Assembly (NCBI GenBank): GCA_947650365.1
Contig: OX393553.1
Location: 38,791,947-38,855,946, forward strand
Origin: Chamaelirium japonicum
Lineage: Eukaryota; Streptophyta; Magnoliopsida; Liliales; Melanthiaceae
Direction of reading: 5' to 3'
DNA length: 64,000 bases
Both the position numbers and the translations under genes were made by a program. Below the pieces are notes generated by a model. That model saw nothing but the letters and a program-made list of their open reading frames with translations. It did no database searches and was not told the DNA's origin. Numbering within the stretch: the stretch's first letter is position 1; each line of letters starts with the position of its first letter. Positions 12,600-29,329 of this stretch are shown here, piece by piece.

Positions 12600-13700
12600 A
12601 TTACAGCTTTAGTAATTTGTTGTTAACTAGATTGTTGCAATTTGAAGGTTTACTCATATAGTTGTTATCATGGAATGCATCTAAAGTAAGAGTTTCTATG
12701 TATCAAAGTAAGAGTTTGTTACTTCAACTCTTTAGTTATGTACCTTAGTTTTATTTTTTTTTAAAGAAGGTTACATGGTTTTTGCTATTTCAAGATATAT
12801 TATGGTTTTAGCAATTTGATGTTAACTAGATTGTTGCAATTTAAACTAAGTTTCCAATTGTGTTTTAAACGTTTATTATGCATGTCAAACTTATTTTTGA
12901 AATATCAAATTGTTTGATTTTTTATTTTGTTTATCTACTTGCTTTTATTCACCTCGAGTCCAGTCATAATAAGGTCCCCACATTGGGGGCGACATAATCG
13001 ACACCATGAACGCCGCTACTGCCGACATCATCAGCAACAGAAAGGTTATCACCAACACTCCCCTCACCTTAATGTATAATACTATATTGAAATACCACTT
13101 ATTAGACTTTTTTTTATAGAAAATAAACTTTAATTTTAACTTCATTTCATATATTATATTTTTTAAATTTTAATATTTTTCATGGGGCTGTATCATGTGC
13201 ATTACAATGATTTTTTCCTCTTATTACAATGTTGCCACTGACCCGACATCATAAAGTGATTGTCCTCATGAGTTTTCTTCGGTGTTACCACGTGGACTCA
13301 CACGAGTTTTTTTAGTTAACACGTGAGTAGAATAATTGGGCATGCCCGTTGACCTAAGCAAACGCAAAGCATCCATAATTGTCAGCCCCTCGATAGGAAA
13401 AAATATACAGTGGAATCAGGATACATCCTGGTGTGGTGCAATCTATTTGCAGAACCATCTGATGTAATTTCTAAATCGCACAAAGCCGTGGATGCAACTA
13501 TGCAAACACCCCTATGGGTGAATCTTACTCAATACTGATTTTGGTGGATCTCATCTACTTGCATCCAAGGGTTGGTGTGATTCACTCATAAATGTGAATG
13601 CATTGGATGGTTTTGTGAATAGGTTGCACCACTTCAGCGTATATCTCGGTTCTACTAAATATTTCCTCCCCGGGGGGTGGGGGGAAGATGATGAGCTACC
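12600..13700. other. AT-rich intergenic DNA, nothing recognised
   Basis: A short imperfect duplication of GATTGTTGCAATTT with its flanks occurs at about 12629 and 12829. A GC-richer patch at 12955-13070 reads GGDIIDTMNAATADIISNR in one frame and may be an old exon relic, but I cannot assign it. Confidence 0.4.
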
Positions 13701-13706
13701 GGAGGC

Positions 13707-13710
<4 letters not shown>

Positions 13711-13761
<51 letters not shown>
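13711..13761. repeat. (CT)n microsatellite
   Basis: About 50 bp of alternating CT inside otherwise unassigned sequence. Confidence 0.97.
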
Positions 13762-13763
<2 letters not shown>

Positions 13764-14299
13764 GCGGAGACAGTTCACTGGAGGTGTGGCCGTGGTCGTT
13801 GTAGTGCCGACAGACAAGGGTTTTGAGGGTTATATTAATCCACTCAGAATGTCAATGTCAAGAAGATGGGCAGTTAGGGGGAGGGGGTTTGATCAGCTCC
13901 CCCTCCCCCCTTCTTCTCCGATGGATCACCAGCAAGGGAGAGATGGCTGATTGACTCCCATCCCGCCTTCTTCTCTAATGCATCAAAAGGTCTAGAGTCT
14001 AATTCAGATATGGAACCATTGGCACCCAGCCTCTTCCTGATTGTTAGAAAAGGAACTTTCGTCACCATGATCAACTGATCAAGTGCCACATCAGGCTTTA
14101 TACACAATTATATTTGTCTATCACGGTCTTCCTGAAAATAAGCAAGGGCATGTTGGACTGGATTAGTTAGGGGACCTCTATAGTAACCTAAAAAAAGGGG
14201 TAATGCCTATTCAAATAAGATTTTAATTTAGCAAAACAAATAATATAACATAAAAAATTACGATAAAGTAGAGGTGCAAGGAGAGAGAACGGAGTGTAA

Positions 14300-15463
<1,164 letters not shown>

Positions 15464-15499
<36 letters not shown>
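15464..15499. repeat. (TA)n microsatellite
   Basis: Alternating TA tract closing the foldback element on its right. Confidence 0.97.
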
Positions 15500-15504
<5 letters not shown>

Positions 15505-16570
15505 AGGAAGAACGGTTGTGGGGGGGACAAATGAACTGAGACAAAGCAGCGGCTTAGATTTATCCTAGAGAAGATAATGATGGTCCAAATTCATTTGGAG
15601 ATAAAAATAAAGGGACATGATTCATCCTCTCCACTTTCACTCACTTAAATAAGTTTAAATATTATAATATTTATTGAGAGAAAATAAGAGAGAGAGGATG
15701 AGAGAAAGCATCGAATGAGATTGGAGAAAGAGCAAGAGTATGAGAGAGATCGGATGGTCTCCCACTTAAATCAGTTTAAATATTATAATATATGAGAGAG
15801 ATCGGATGGCCTCCATGAGATTGGAGAGAGAGCAAGAGTATGAGAGAGATCGGATGGTCTCCACTTAAATATTATATAGATTATAATATTTATTGAGAGA
15901 GAATAAGAGAGAGAAAGGATGAGAGAGCATCAGACGAATGGTCATCGAAGATCAGCCCCCGCCTCCCTCGATGCCCGCAGCACCCCGCCCCCTTTGCCAT
16001 TCAAGAGCCGCCTCCCTCGGTCCTCCCTCTGTTCCCGCAGCCCCCGCCTCCCTCGGTGCCCGCAGTACCCAGCCCCCCTTTGCCATTCAAAACCCGCCTC
16101 CCTCGGTCCTCCCTCGGTTCCCGCAGCCCCCGCCTCCCTCGGTGCCCGCAGAACCCGCCCCCTTTTACCATTCAAAACCCGCCTCCCTCAGTAAATCGCA
16201 ATAACCGCCCCCTTTGCCATTCAAGAGATTGGATGAGAGAGAGAAAATGAGAGAGAGATCGGATGGTCATCGGAGAGAGAGAGAGAGAGAATGAGAGAGA
16301 GATCGGATGGTCATCGATGCCCGAAGCCCCCGACTTCCTCAGTTCCCGCAGCCAACGCCGCCCTCGGTGCTCGCAGCCCCCCGCCCCCCTTTGCAAGACG
16401 CACCGCCCTCGGTAAATCGCAATACCCGCCCCCCTTTGCCATTCAAAGCAAGACCCAATGCCGCTCTTCATTGCAACAGACCCCGCCTCCCCCCTTTGCC
16501 TTTCTTTGCAAGAAACCCCAATCTGCAAGAGAGTGAGAGAGAGAGGAAGCTGCAAGAGAGTAAGGATCAA
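15500..16570. repeat. GA-rich and CCCGCCTCCCTCGG-type degenerate repeats
   Basis: Degenerate direct repeats centre on CCATTCAAAACCCGCCTCCC (about 15988, 16083, 16170) with CCCGCAGCCCCCGCCTCCCT between them, and a related set lies at 16315-16500. Between them are GA-rich stretches with GAGAGAGATCGGATGGTC repeated at least four times. Open frames through here are proline/serine-rich by composition only, so I do not call a gene. Confidence 0.6.
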
Positions 16571-17124
16571 GAGATGGAGGTGAGCAAGAAATCCCTATTC
16601 TCTCATTTTTTTTCTTCTTCCTGTCTCTTTCGTGTCCTTGGTCGGAGGATTTCCCCTTTTTTTTCCTTTCTATATTTCAGGAGAATCAACAGATGGAGTT
16701 TCTTTCTGCAAGAGAAAGAGAGAGAGGAGGCTGCAATAGAGAGGATCAAGAGATAGAGATGGAGGTGAGCAGATCCTGATCCTTTTTCCCTCTTTCTCTC
16801 ATCTTTTTTTTTCCCTCTTTCTCTCATCTTTTTTTTCCCCCTCTTTCTCTCTCTCTCTCATATTGGTTATTACTATGCATGTATGACCAAAAGTAAACTT
16901 TAATATGATCACTACATCTAGATCTTGAGCATGGTTATTCATGTAAGATCTTGGATTTTGCCTCCAAATTATAGCATTTCTGGAGTGTTGATAATATGTT
17001 TCGTATCGCACAATTTTATAGTCCTTGACAACGGGAGCCACGTCGTCTAGATCCAGTGTGCCCTGTTCCGCTGCTGCTACTCCGAGGCCTACACCATATG
17101 TGACCCCCCAAGACTCACGCTCCT

Positions 17125-17127
<3 letters not shown>
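16571..17127. other. Unassigned CT/GA-rich DNA
   Basis: A purine block with GATCAAGAGATGGAGGTGAG (16565) recurs in modified form at 16743-16770, suggesting a local duplication. No reading frame or RNA gene can be supported. Confidence 0.4.

Positions 17128-17180
<53 letters not shown>
17128..17180. repeat. (CT)n microsatellite
   Basis: About 52 bp of alternating CT. Confidence 0.97.
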
Positions 17181-18109
<929 letters not shown>

Positions 18110-20300
18110 TCCCTGAGGTCTGACTGATTTTCTTACTTAGGATTGTTTTATCTCTTTTTTCTAACAATCACTATTATAATTTTGTTTTGTTTCTATTTTA
18201 TTTTGCGAGTTATCGTAAGGTGAAGAAGGTTGTCATTGATAGAAATTGAATCAAATGCAGAGAAGTTGAGTTGAAATATGTTGTTTGGGTTGCACGTGCC
18301 TGTAGCTCTAGCCGAAGATCATGCTCCGGAAATGACTCAAGATCATGCTCCAAGAACTCTGACTTCTATGCCGCCAAGGTAGACACCAGCTAGAGTGTGC
18401 TCGAGTATGAAGGATTGCAAGGATGGTTTAATTCTTCCTACGTTTTCTTTCTAATATCCTATCATGGGATTTGCTTGATATGTTCATTTACCTTATTTGG
18501 CTACTTCGGTGCGATTGGCGATTGCGCAATGATGCGAGAAGACTTGATGGGCTTGGTGGTAATTTTATTTTTATGTGAGTTTTGTTAATTGTTGAGTTGG
18601 TGCAATTATATTGTTTCGTTCACTTTCTTGGTCATTTGATTTGGCCGAATTAAATGGTAATTTCTCTTTGCTATATTTAACTAGTAAAGAAAAAATTCTT
18701 CAATTATTACTACATAAATGTTGCTGTTTTTAGCTACTAAGAAATATTCTATGGCTTCAGGAGATAAATCATGCGCTGATGAGCTAATGATTTGAGTTCC
18801 ATATCGTTCTATGAAATCATAATCGTCTCTTTCTATTAATTCTCTGTTTCTCGCAGTATTTGTACGAAAGTTTTAGTCTTTTATTAAATACTTTATAGGA
18901 AACTATGTAGACATAAACAAACTATACTTACCACCCGACATGGAAGTTCCTCTTTTCCTTAATCGACACCAGGTTAAAGATTGTTTTGCAAAGTTTTATA
19001 TTATACAGATTATTAGGTTTTTTCCTTTTTTTTTATATTATACAAAATTTTCTGTTCAGTTTTATATTATACAGATAATATACATATGCTTATATTTTTA
19101 AAAGTTAGGGAAAGTTAGAGGGACAAGTTATAGAAAGGGAGGAGGGAGATGGAATTGGTTTTTTTTTTTTTTTCTTTTATGTTCCTTTTTTTTTATTGGT
19201 GTCTGCCATCACCGAATTTGAGATGCTCATTTTAGAATTTTTTTCGCAATTACTGTTTTAAGTCGAGTATTTGAGATGCTCATTTTAAAATCCAATATTT
19301 TTTTTGTTGCAATTATTTAAAGGCCAATACAATTTATATTGGCTAATATATTTAAAGGCCAATATAATCAACTTATGAAAATTTCTCTATGAAGTCTTTG
19401 TTTCATGTTAATTCTCCAACTTAAATTATCATTATTAGTTTTGAACAATTGGCAAAATTCCAAGATATATCATTTAATATATTAGGGTCTAATCCAATTA
19501 AGACTCTACACACACTAATTTTTTTTTATTTAATGTCTTCTTTGTTCTTTTTTGAAATGTGAGTATTAAAAAATCTCTATTAACTAATGTATTTGATATG
19601 GTTGCTCATTTTATATGGACCTGATGTGCCCTTTTTTTTGTGTGTTGTGCTAAGCATCAATGACCTGTATTTTAGCATGCAAAATTTTATCCGCTCACCC
19701 CTAAACCATTTGTAAGACGATGTCAGACATTTTTAGGCCCAGCTCGATGCATAAACAGGAGAAATTAAGAAAAATAGAAAATTACTATTTGTACCATTCG
19801 TACCGAGTGCATTTTTGCTGCCGGCTTGGTTTGTTGAGTTTGCTTCCGGTCCAATGCAGGAAGTTTAAAGAAGCATAATCAGAAGACAACCCATTATGTC
19901 CTTTTAAACTACGCAAATCAAACCCGTAGCAAAAATAAACTCCAATTGTATCATTTGTGTGGAAGGCTAAAACCTCTTACCAAATGACATAGCATCCAAT
20001 CAAAGGCATCTGTTTCACCCAGTCCTTACAAATAGCATTACTCAGGAAAATACTATATCCCCCGAAAGCAATCGAGTAATGCGATTTGTACAAACTGGAG
20101 GGACAATTTGTGGGGCAATCTTCTGACATACCATGTGATTGAAGTTGCCAGGTGGCATCTCATGATTGGCGGAACTATCGTAACCATCGGGTATGCTGCC
20201 GCCACCACTGACTTCGCCATTGGTGGCGGCGGCCGATTGGGGTTGGTCAGTGGCGGAGGTACCGATGGCAAGTGTCATGTCTTAATCGATGAACTTCGCT
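18110..20300. other. AT-rich intergenic DNA, no gene recognised
   Basis: Scattered poly-T runs and short duplications (TTATATTATACA at 19004-19075; AAAGGCCAATA at about 19318 and 19351) are the only structure. Confidence 0.45.
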
Positions 20301-20730
20301 CTTCGTGCATGGGGAGGATTGCAGCCAAAGGCGGCCGTCCGTGTGTCGACAAGCACAGGCATGTTGTCATCAAATGTGGGTGCCTCTGTCGAATTTGGGC
20401 ACTTCTTCCGAATGTAACTATCATCGATAAATTAGGCTATTTTTGTTAAGTATGGGATCTCCAGACCGAAGTGGATGTCCCAGCCGAATGTGGGCGCCGC
20501 TGACAGACAAGACCATTATCATCGCTCTTAAAATATTGTTATCACCCTCAAAATATTATCGTCGCTCACGAAATATTTTGTTGCCACTTTTGAAATATTA
20601 TCATCATCCTCGAAATATTGTTCTCGTCCTCGAAATCTTTTGTTGCCACCTTTGAAATGTTGCCATCTTCCTCGAAATATTGTCCCCGCCTTTGAAATAT
20701 TTTGCGTGCCGACAAGCACGGGCATTACTA

Positions 20731-20731
<1 letters not shown>
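20301..20731 (+). mobile_element. Probable Helitron 3' portion, copy 2, with intact terminal hairpin
   Basis: The terminus has CGTGC-CGACAA-GCACG (20705-20720, 5-bp stem), a short spacer and CTAG at 20728-20731, followed by T: the canonical Helitron 3' layout. The preceding 200 bp carry repeats of CCTCGAAATATTGT-type units, as in the copy ending at 14770. A variant terminus (GTGTCGACAAGCACAGGCAT) occurs at 20342-20361. No coding capacity. The 5' TC end was not found, so the left boundary is only where similarity starts. Confidence 0.55.

Positions 20732-20783
<52 letters not shown>
20732..20783. repeat. (TA)n microsatellite
   Basis: 52 bp of alternating TA separating the probable Helitron end from the next foldback element. 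Confidence 0.97.
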
Positions 20784-22524
<1,741 letters not shown>

Positions 22525-23622
22525 TGTGTGTACCTTAATAAATGAAGAAACCCTAACCCTGAAGGAGAAGCACCCAAGACCTGACCACGCACCTCGCCCC
22601 GCCCGACCACGCACCTCGCCGCGACCGGCCACACGGCTCGCCCGGTCAGCCACGCGTTGCTCCCGGTTACACCCTCGGTCAGTCACGTGTTGCTCCCGAC
22701 TGCGCCCACAGTCGGCCGCGCATCTCACTGCGGCCAGCCGTGTGTTTCGCTCGACTACGTCCACAGTCGGTAGTGCGTCCGGTCAGTCGCATCTCGCTGT
22801 GGACGGTCGCACATTGCTCCTGGACTATCCCATGGTCTGCTGCGCCCCCGGTCGGCCTTGCGCCTGGTCGGCCGTGCATCTCGCTGCAGTCAGCTGCGCG
22901 TTTCATCACGACGCGCGATTCATGGCTTCTGAACTTAGCAGCAGGCGACTCGCTGGTCGACCTATAAGGCTTGATCGAGCAAAGCACAAGCATGTTGGAG
23001 GGAAGCTCCGTTTTCTTCGCATAGCTCCGACATTCACACGAAGGGCCGGCTTGAAGATCGTGCATACAGATCGTGCAGTAGTTATTCCCAAGAATCTCGG
23101 TCGGGCGATGGTTATGGGGAGACAGCCATGCCCCGAGAATCCCGGTCAACTAGTATGGCAAGTAACACCTTCGGCCACAACTACCTAACGCCTGCCAGAC
23201 GACACGTCACCCCCACGCAGGTAGCTACGCAAATCACGGAAGAGCGTAGTTAATGTCGCCCCGCTCGGAAGGCAACAATTGTCTCATAGCCGCATTATAA
23301 AAGGGGACCTACCCCCTCAGAGAGGGGGGCAGAATTCTTGAGGAGGAGGTGCTGCCCAACTCATTCCGGAGTTTTCAGAGCTTGAGAGAGAGATTTGAGA
23401 GGTCAGCAATCGGGAAGGCAATCCTTTCTGAGTGTAATCGGGTCAGGGTGAGAGCTTGTAACTCGTCTGGTTTATTAGTGCATCCTCGCCCCACCCCGTG
23501 TTTTTTTTTCCTTCGATGTTGAGAAGGGGCTTTTTCACGTAAACCAGGTCTACTTGTGTTCTTTGGTTTATTAGATTGTGCCTTCCAGTTGAATCACCCA
23601 ATTCCAAAAAATAAACCCGGCA
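22525..23622 (+). repeat. 5' LTR of outer gypsy-like element
   Basis: Runs from TGTGTGTACC to CCCGGCA. The first 400 bp are rich in CGGTCGGCC-like repeats. A TATA-like ATTATAAAAGGGG lies at about 23294. A CTTGAGAGAGAGA leader-like run follows. It matches 35551-36669 along its whole length with many substitutions. Confidence 0.85.
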
Positions 23623-23626
23623 ATCT

Positions 23627-23642
23627 TGGCGCCGTCTGTGGG
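23627..23642 (+). promoter_or_regulatory. Primer binding site of outer element
   Basis: TGGCGCCGTCTGTGGG starts four bases after the LTR. TGGCGCCG is the tRNA-Asp-like primer motif seen in many plant gypsy elements. Confidence 0.75.
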
Positions 23643-23798
23643 ACTAGTCTTCAAGACTTCCTACAAGAATATCGACCAGTCAACCCATAGGTGTCGACTG
23701 ACCTACAATCTCCTAGAATCTACCGTTCAGTCGACTTGTGGGTGTCGACCAACCAGTAAGCTCAACATTCATCATCACAATCACACGGTTGAAGAGTA

Positions 23799-25600
23799 AT
23801 GGTGGGTGGACCATGCCACACTCATTCGACCTCGCAGCTCGAGTCCAACGCGGCTGCGCCTAGTGAAGTTGGCAATGTCGGACTCCCCACTCAACATCTT
23901 CCCAACTCGAAGCGCACCACCCCTCCAGCAAACACCGCACTGGGGGTCGGTGAGTCAAGCCAAACTCCGGTAGTGGTCTTGGCAACTCAAGAAAGGGGTC
24001 TATTTGAGGCCTTCCTTATGACAATAATGGCTTTACAACAAGCCATAGCGTCTCAGTTACAAATGATTCAATGCGACCATGATGAGGTTCGTAGCATCAT
24101 CCAAGTCATACCCGTCGGGGACCAAGTCGACCCAGTTACCAAATGCTCGAACAATGGCCCTGTGCATCAAGCACCACATATTCAGCAAGACAGGTTGGTC
24201 GATGAGCTACCGACAACCAACCCGCCAAGACTAGCAGGAGATCGACGCTAAGCAGATTCAGCCTAGCCTACCCGCACTTCAGTACCAACTTGACATAACC
24301 AGGGCCATCAAGAAACTTTCGACCGATCGAGTGTACTCGACTGGGGTCGCACGAAGGTCGGCCCGCTGTTTTGCATCATCACCACTCGAGATCCGGCTCA
24401 ACCGAGTCTTGGGCCCTAGCACATGGAGGAGACCGTCGCCATTGACCCCACAAGATTCGTCACTCATCACTCGCCAGCTTGCGATCGGCACAGGATATCT
24501 ATAGAGGAAATATGCAAGACCGGCTCAACAGGTCAGTTCAAGACCGTCTGGGGGGTCACACCGAGCAAGTGCAAGATTGCTTGGGGCCTTGAATCCCAAA
24601 TCGCCTGGAGGAGGTTGCAATTAGGGGGGCTAACCGGTCACCAATCGTCGCGGACCTTCTTAAGATGCCCTTCCCGTGAGGCTGGAATCCACCCCGCCTA
24701 CCGAAATTTGAGGGGACTAGGGACCCTGTTGATCACATGCTTACTTTCCGGGATGCCCTGGTCCCCCATGAAGAAGATCACATCCTTTGCCGCATATTCG
24801 CTAACAGTTTGTCGGGAACACCACTTGAGTGGTTCCACAAGCTCAGACCTTCATCAATTTCCTCTTTCAAGGAGCTGAGCACGCGGTTCATCGACTAGTA
24901 CCGCTGCAATCGATGGGAGCTGAAGACCTTGGAGTCGCTCTTTGGGATGAGCATGACTCAGAAGGAAACTTTAAGGCAATTCTATAATATGTTCAGGACT
25001 GAATATCTGAGCTTGGTAGATGCTGATGGACAAGACCTTATGGTGGTAGTGACCTTCAATAATTCGGTACAGCCTAACCAATCTATTAGCACCTCACTCA
25101 TCAAACGACCGCTCGAAACGATTGACGACCTATTCTAGAGGGTGGAGAAATACATCAAGTTCGAAGATACCGAACGAAAGCGGAAGACTAAAGATGCAAG
25201 TGACCAACAGTCTGCCTTCAATCAACCAGCAGCTGCAAGGAATGTGGAAAATCAGTCAGGCGAGTTAACGCAGCACGACGCAAAGCACCAAAAGTGGGGT
25301 GATGGCGACAAGACACCCTACACTCCATGGAACCGAGACTTCATGGTGCTGAACATGCCAATTGGTGTGGTCATCGAGATTATTAAAGAAGAGCAGTACT
25401 TTCATAGGGCACCACTGATGCTTCTAGCAGAGAGAGGCTCATGAGACATGTCCCGCTACTGCGACAACCACATGGAGCACGAATATACCATGCGGCAGTG
25501 TCGGGCATTATAGAATCATATTGAGGACCTCATTGAAGCAGATTATCTCGACCAGTTCATTGAAGACCACACCAATTGAAGCAGATTATCTCGACCAGTT
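23799..25600 (+). pseudogene. Outer element gag polyprotein, decayed
   Basis: ATG at 23799 opens a 150-codon frame (MVGGPCHTHSTSQLESNAAA) typical of a low-complexity gypsy gag N terminus. After frameshifts, the retrotransposon gag core is readable at 24660-25138: DHMLTFRDALVPHEEDHILC, then SGTPLEWFHKL, SSISSFKELSTRFI, then QKETLRQFYNMFRTEYLSL. A C-terminal piece at 25445-25580 resembles the zinc-knuckle neighbourhood (RYCDNHMEHEYTMRQCRAL, HIEDLIEADYLDQFIED). Several stops and shifts make it non-functional. Gag would form the particle that packages element RNA. No pol gene follows. Confidence 0.75.
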
Positions 25601-26111
25601 CATTGAAGCAGTTTATAGAATCATATCGAGGACCTCATTGAAGTAGATTATCTATGCAAAAATTTATTGTCCAAGATCTTCTACAAAGAAGACCCCTAGA
25701 CAATGTGAGTTGGCTGGGGGTGGCGAAGGATCGGGAAGACCTATCTCGAGCAAAATCGTCCACCCTCAAGCTAAAAGCCTCCTCCGGGAGCCCTTGACCC
25801 CCCACGAGTTGGGTCAAGCCAAAAAACCTCCCACAAGAAGACCCAGCCGACTGAAGTTAAAGAGTCGGTTGGGTGAATTCCCGATTGGTCAAAAGACTCA
25901 ATGTTGAGTATGATCGGCCGGTACTTTCACCTCTCGGAGAGTGGGGGTAAATCTTGAACCCCAACTAGTTAACAGATTCAAGATGGAGTATGACCGACAG
26001 GTGAAAAGTCCGGGCGATATATAACTCCCTAAACCAAGTTCTATCGCTTGGTGGGAGAAAAGACCAAGGGGTGGTAAAGACCAACTGGTCTAAAGACTCA
26101 AAAGAGAGTAT

Positions 26112-26520
26112 GACCGGTCGGTGAAAATGCCTAGAGTGAAATACTCCTTATTCAGTAAAGACCAATCCTCAGTAAAGACAGACTGGTCTAAAGACTCAAC
26201 AAGGAGTACGACTGGTCAGTGAAAATGCGTTAAAGGTGAAACACTAAAGACTAATCTGTAATAAAGACTGACTGGTCGAAAGACTTTACAAGGAGTACGA
26301 CTGGTCAGTGAAGATGCGTGAAAGGTGAAACACTAAAGACCAATCCGCAGTAAAGACTGACTGGTCGAAAGACTAAACAAGGAGTACGACCGGTCAGTAA
26401 AGATGCGTGAAAAGTGAAACACTAAAGATCAATTCGCAATAAAGACTGACTGGTCGAAAGACTCAACAAGGAGTACGACCGGTCAGTGAAGATGCACGAA
26501 AGGTGAAACACAAAAGTCTC
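26112..26520. repeat. 89-bp tandem repeat in outer element
   Basis: AAGGAGTACG recurs at 26201, 26290, 26379 and 26468, exactly 89 bp apart. Units contain GACTGGTCGAAAGACT and GGTGAAACACTAAAGA. More diverged units extend on both sides (about 25900-26820) and beyond the inner insertion (35285-35370). Confidence 0.9.
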
Positions 26521-26824
26521 CTCCATGAGCACTTGACCCCTCGCGAGTTGGGTCAAACAAAAGTCTATTCTGAGAGCCACTTGCCCCATTTGCGGAGCAG
26601 GGGTGAGTTTTCAAAACCGACTGGGTATGTAACACTCCAAAATGAGTTCTACCCCATCGTAAGAGTAAATACCTAGCAGAAAGGACCAACCGATCGACAG
26701 ACTCAACAAAGAGTATGACTGGTTGAAGAAAAGTGTCTGGAAGGTGAAACATGCACTAAAGATCGACCAGTTGAAAAACCCAGCAAGGAGTTCATCCGGT
26801 CACTGAAAACACTCAAAGGGTGAA

Positions 26825-27541
26825 TATGGCTGTAAAATCTGGCTAACGCCCAACGGTGGGACCCGCAGCCTTGCCTGGGGCCCACGAGTCCAACGGTAGG
26901 ACCCGTAGCCCTGCCTGGGGCCCATGAGTCCAACAGTGGGACCCGCAGCCCTGCTTGGGGCCCACGAGACCAACGCTGGGACCCGCAGCCCTGTTTGGGG
27001 CCCACGATCCAACGGAGGGACCCACAGCCCTACCTAGGGCCTACTTGCACTATTTGGGACCTGGTAAATCCCCCCGGGTATTTACCAAACCCCGGATATT
27101 CCTAGAAATATTCCTAGAATATTCTCTAGATAAACTAAACCCTTATAAATAGCAAATCCTGTAAATGATTCCAGATCCCAAAATCTAAACCATAATTCCA
27201 TTTTCTGTTTTCCAGAGCTCCCCGAGCTTTCTAGTTTTCAGATCTCCTCTCCACCCTCTATCATCTTGTAAGAAGCACTCCTCGGCCTATCGAGAGTAGC
27301 ACTACTGTTTACTTAGAGATAGTGGATTCAAAGGCTGTGTCTTACCGCACGGAGACGTAGGCTTCGGCCGAACTTTGTCATCACATCTAGTGTCAACTCT
27401 ATCTTTCTACTCTATAGTGCTTGTGTGATAGCCCAGCAAGTTACAACTCAGTGCTTCGAAGCGCGCCACATCCCGAAGGGTCAAACCTTCAATCGACTGT
27501 TAAAGGAGGGTCACGTACGACAGCTGAAATCCTCCCCCACA
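26825..27541 (+). repeat. 5' LTR of inner element, with 40-bp internal repeat
   Basis: The left end is TATGGCTGTAAAATCTGGC, where the 3' LTR has TGTTGG, so the canonical TG has mutated. The right end is CCCACA. Five copies of a 40-bp unit (CCAACGGTGGGACCCGCAGC, at 26850, 26890, 26930, 26970, 27009) lie near the start; the 3' LTR has four. A TATA-like CTTATAAATAG is at about 27142. Confidence 0.88.
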
Positions 27542-27544
27542 GTT

Positions 27545-27561
27545 TGGCGCCGTCTGTGGTA
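27545..27561 (+). promoter_or_regulatory. Primer binding site of inner element
   Basis: TGGCGCCGTCTGTGGTA starts three bases after the 5' LTR, the same primer class as the outer element. Confidence 0.75.
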
Positions 27562-27912
27562 TCATGATCCTATCAACTTACAACTTCTAAGCTTTCCAAC
27601 TCCTTCGGCAGCTGCTATCGGTTGCCCGAGCAATTTGTCTGTCTCCATCGTTACACTTAAAGGGTAAAGACATCGATGGACCAGCCAGAGGAAAGCAGTA
27701 TGCATCCAGACACTTAGCATCCAACGACTCGCTCAATGAGTCATCGGTTTGCGACGATCCAACACCTGGAACAAAAACTCGATGTTGATCCAAAGAGTCG
27801 CCTGTCGGTAGATCGCATAGTCCAGGCTTAACCTCGACAATCGCCTCAACTTATCGACCTAACTCCTCAATGCTTAGGGAAAGCGCACATCTCTCCCAGT
27901 GCTGATGCTCAA

Positions 27913-29171
27913 GTGTCATACCAAATCACAGCCGAGGACTATCAACTCCTTACCCTCATGAAACAGAACGTTGCTCTCATGGTGGAAAGAGACTCCCTCC
28001 GACAGATTGTCGTTGAAGCAGGAACTGACCTCCCATGGTATGCCATTGGCATTAAAGACAGAGCAGACGTCTGTCGGTCGATTGACAAATCTGTTACTCC
28101 TTCCAGACGATCCGTCGTCGACATCCCTCGACGTTCTCTCAAATCCCTCTCGAGAGGACCCTCACCTATTCCTCCCAAGCCGACTGTCTGGGAGCGTCTC
28201 AGCAATCTACTCACCATCCCAAGTCTCTCGGCTTCGAGTCATCCTCCAAGCCCTGCATCGTGAGGGATGTTCGGGATGATAGGCACAACTCCAAAGTTCG
28301 GCAACATTACAATGGCAATCGAACCCTAGTTGGGCATCGGACGATGAGATGGACTCCAAGGCCCTCTTTGCCTCCTCTTCCTCTGAGACGTCTCTCTGAC
28401 CAGCGAGGTGATCGTCAGAACAATCACGCTTCCGAAGGGCCACTTCATCAGCACATTCTCCAAGCCCAGTTTCCTCGAAGCTGTAAAGCCCCTGCTCTTC
28501 CCAGGTTCAACTGTTTAAAGGGAGATCCGACGCTACACGTTCTCACCTTCAAATAAGCATTGACACCATACGACCACGACAACTAGGTTCTATGTCGCGC
28601 CTTCGCTGGCAGCCTAGATGATATGCCGCTAGATTGGTATCACAACCTCCCTACTGCCTCCATCAGTCAATTCAGGAATCTGGAAGACCTTTTCGTTCAA
28701 CACTATCGGCTGAACCTCAAGCCGGAGAAGAAGCTGGACTCCTTCTACCGGCTCAGGATGAGATCGGATAAAACCCTCCGAGAGTTCTCTCGAAGGTTCT
28801 GGAATGAGCATGCTGCACTCTCCAGACATCACCTCGATGATGAATCCATCATGCTCGCATTCCAGAATGCCCTACGCTTTGACCTCCACATCTACAATGA
28901 CCTTATCTGCAACCCTCCTACCTCTCTCGGAGTGCTATTCGATCGAATTCAAAAGGAGATCGAAGTGGAGGACGATCAAGTCGCTCGTAAGAAACGTGAC
29001 CTCGAGAAGCGCCTTTCTGATAAGGCACCAACAAGACTAACAGCTCACGCTCGCAACGCTCAGGCTGAAGAAGATGGAACCTTTAAGAGGTTGAGGCAGG
29101 CAGACAATAGACCCGTAGAGCCTCAGAAGACCATGGATACCAAAGGGAAGCAGCACATCCACCGATCATAG
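27913..29171 (+). pseudogene. Inner element gag, frameshifted
   Basis: ATG at 27913 opens 116 codons (N-terminal part, with KQNVALMVERDSL). A frameshift near 28260 moves to the frame that continues to 29171 with two stops, at about 28554 and 28588. The core is clear: LPRFNCLKGDPTLHVLTFK, then DMPLDWYHNLPTASISQF, RNLEDLFVQHYRLNLKPEK, then LREFSRRFWNEHAAL. This is the retrotransposon gag domain of plant gypsy elements, followed by a charged tail. No CCHC zinc knuckle is evident before the stop at 29169. Not translatable as one protein now. Confidence 0.8.
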
Positions 29172-29329
29172 TAGAAGGCCGTCGTCGACTGTCAACAACT
29201 TGGAATGTCACTCATCTGAAATCCATGATGTAACATCTTCCGAGTTATCAATGAAATGACAGTTGTTTCAAGTTATATCAAAGACTATCAAATTCTATCT
29301 CAACTTCTACTCAACGACACAGTTAGTTC

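Noticed and set aside
12945..13145. Minus-strand hydrophobic frame of 66 codons
   Set aside because: Short, AT-rich and without recognisable motif; hydrophobicity follows from T-rich sequence.
22526..23188. 220-codon frame
   Set aside because: Lies entirely within the 5' LTR of the outer element and consists of translated CGGTCGGCC-type repeats.
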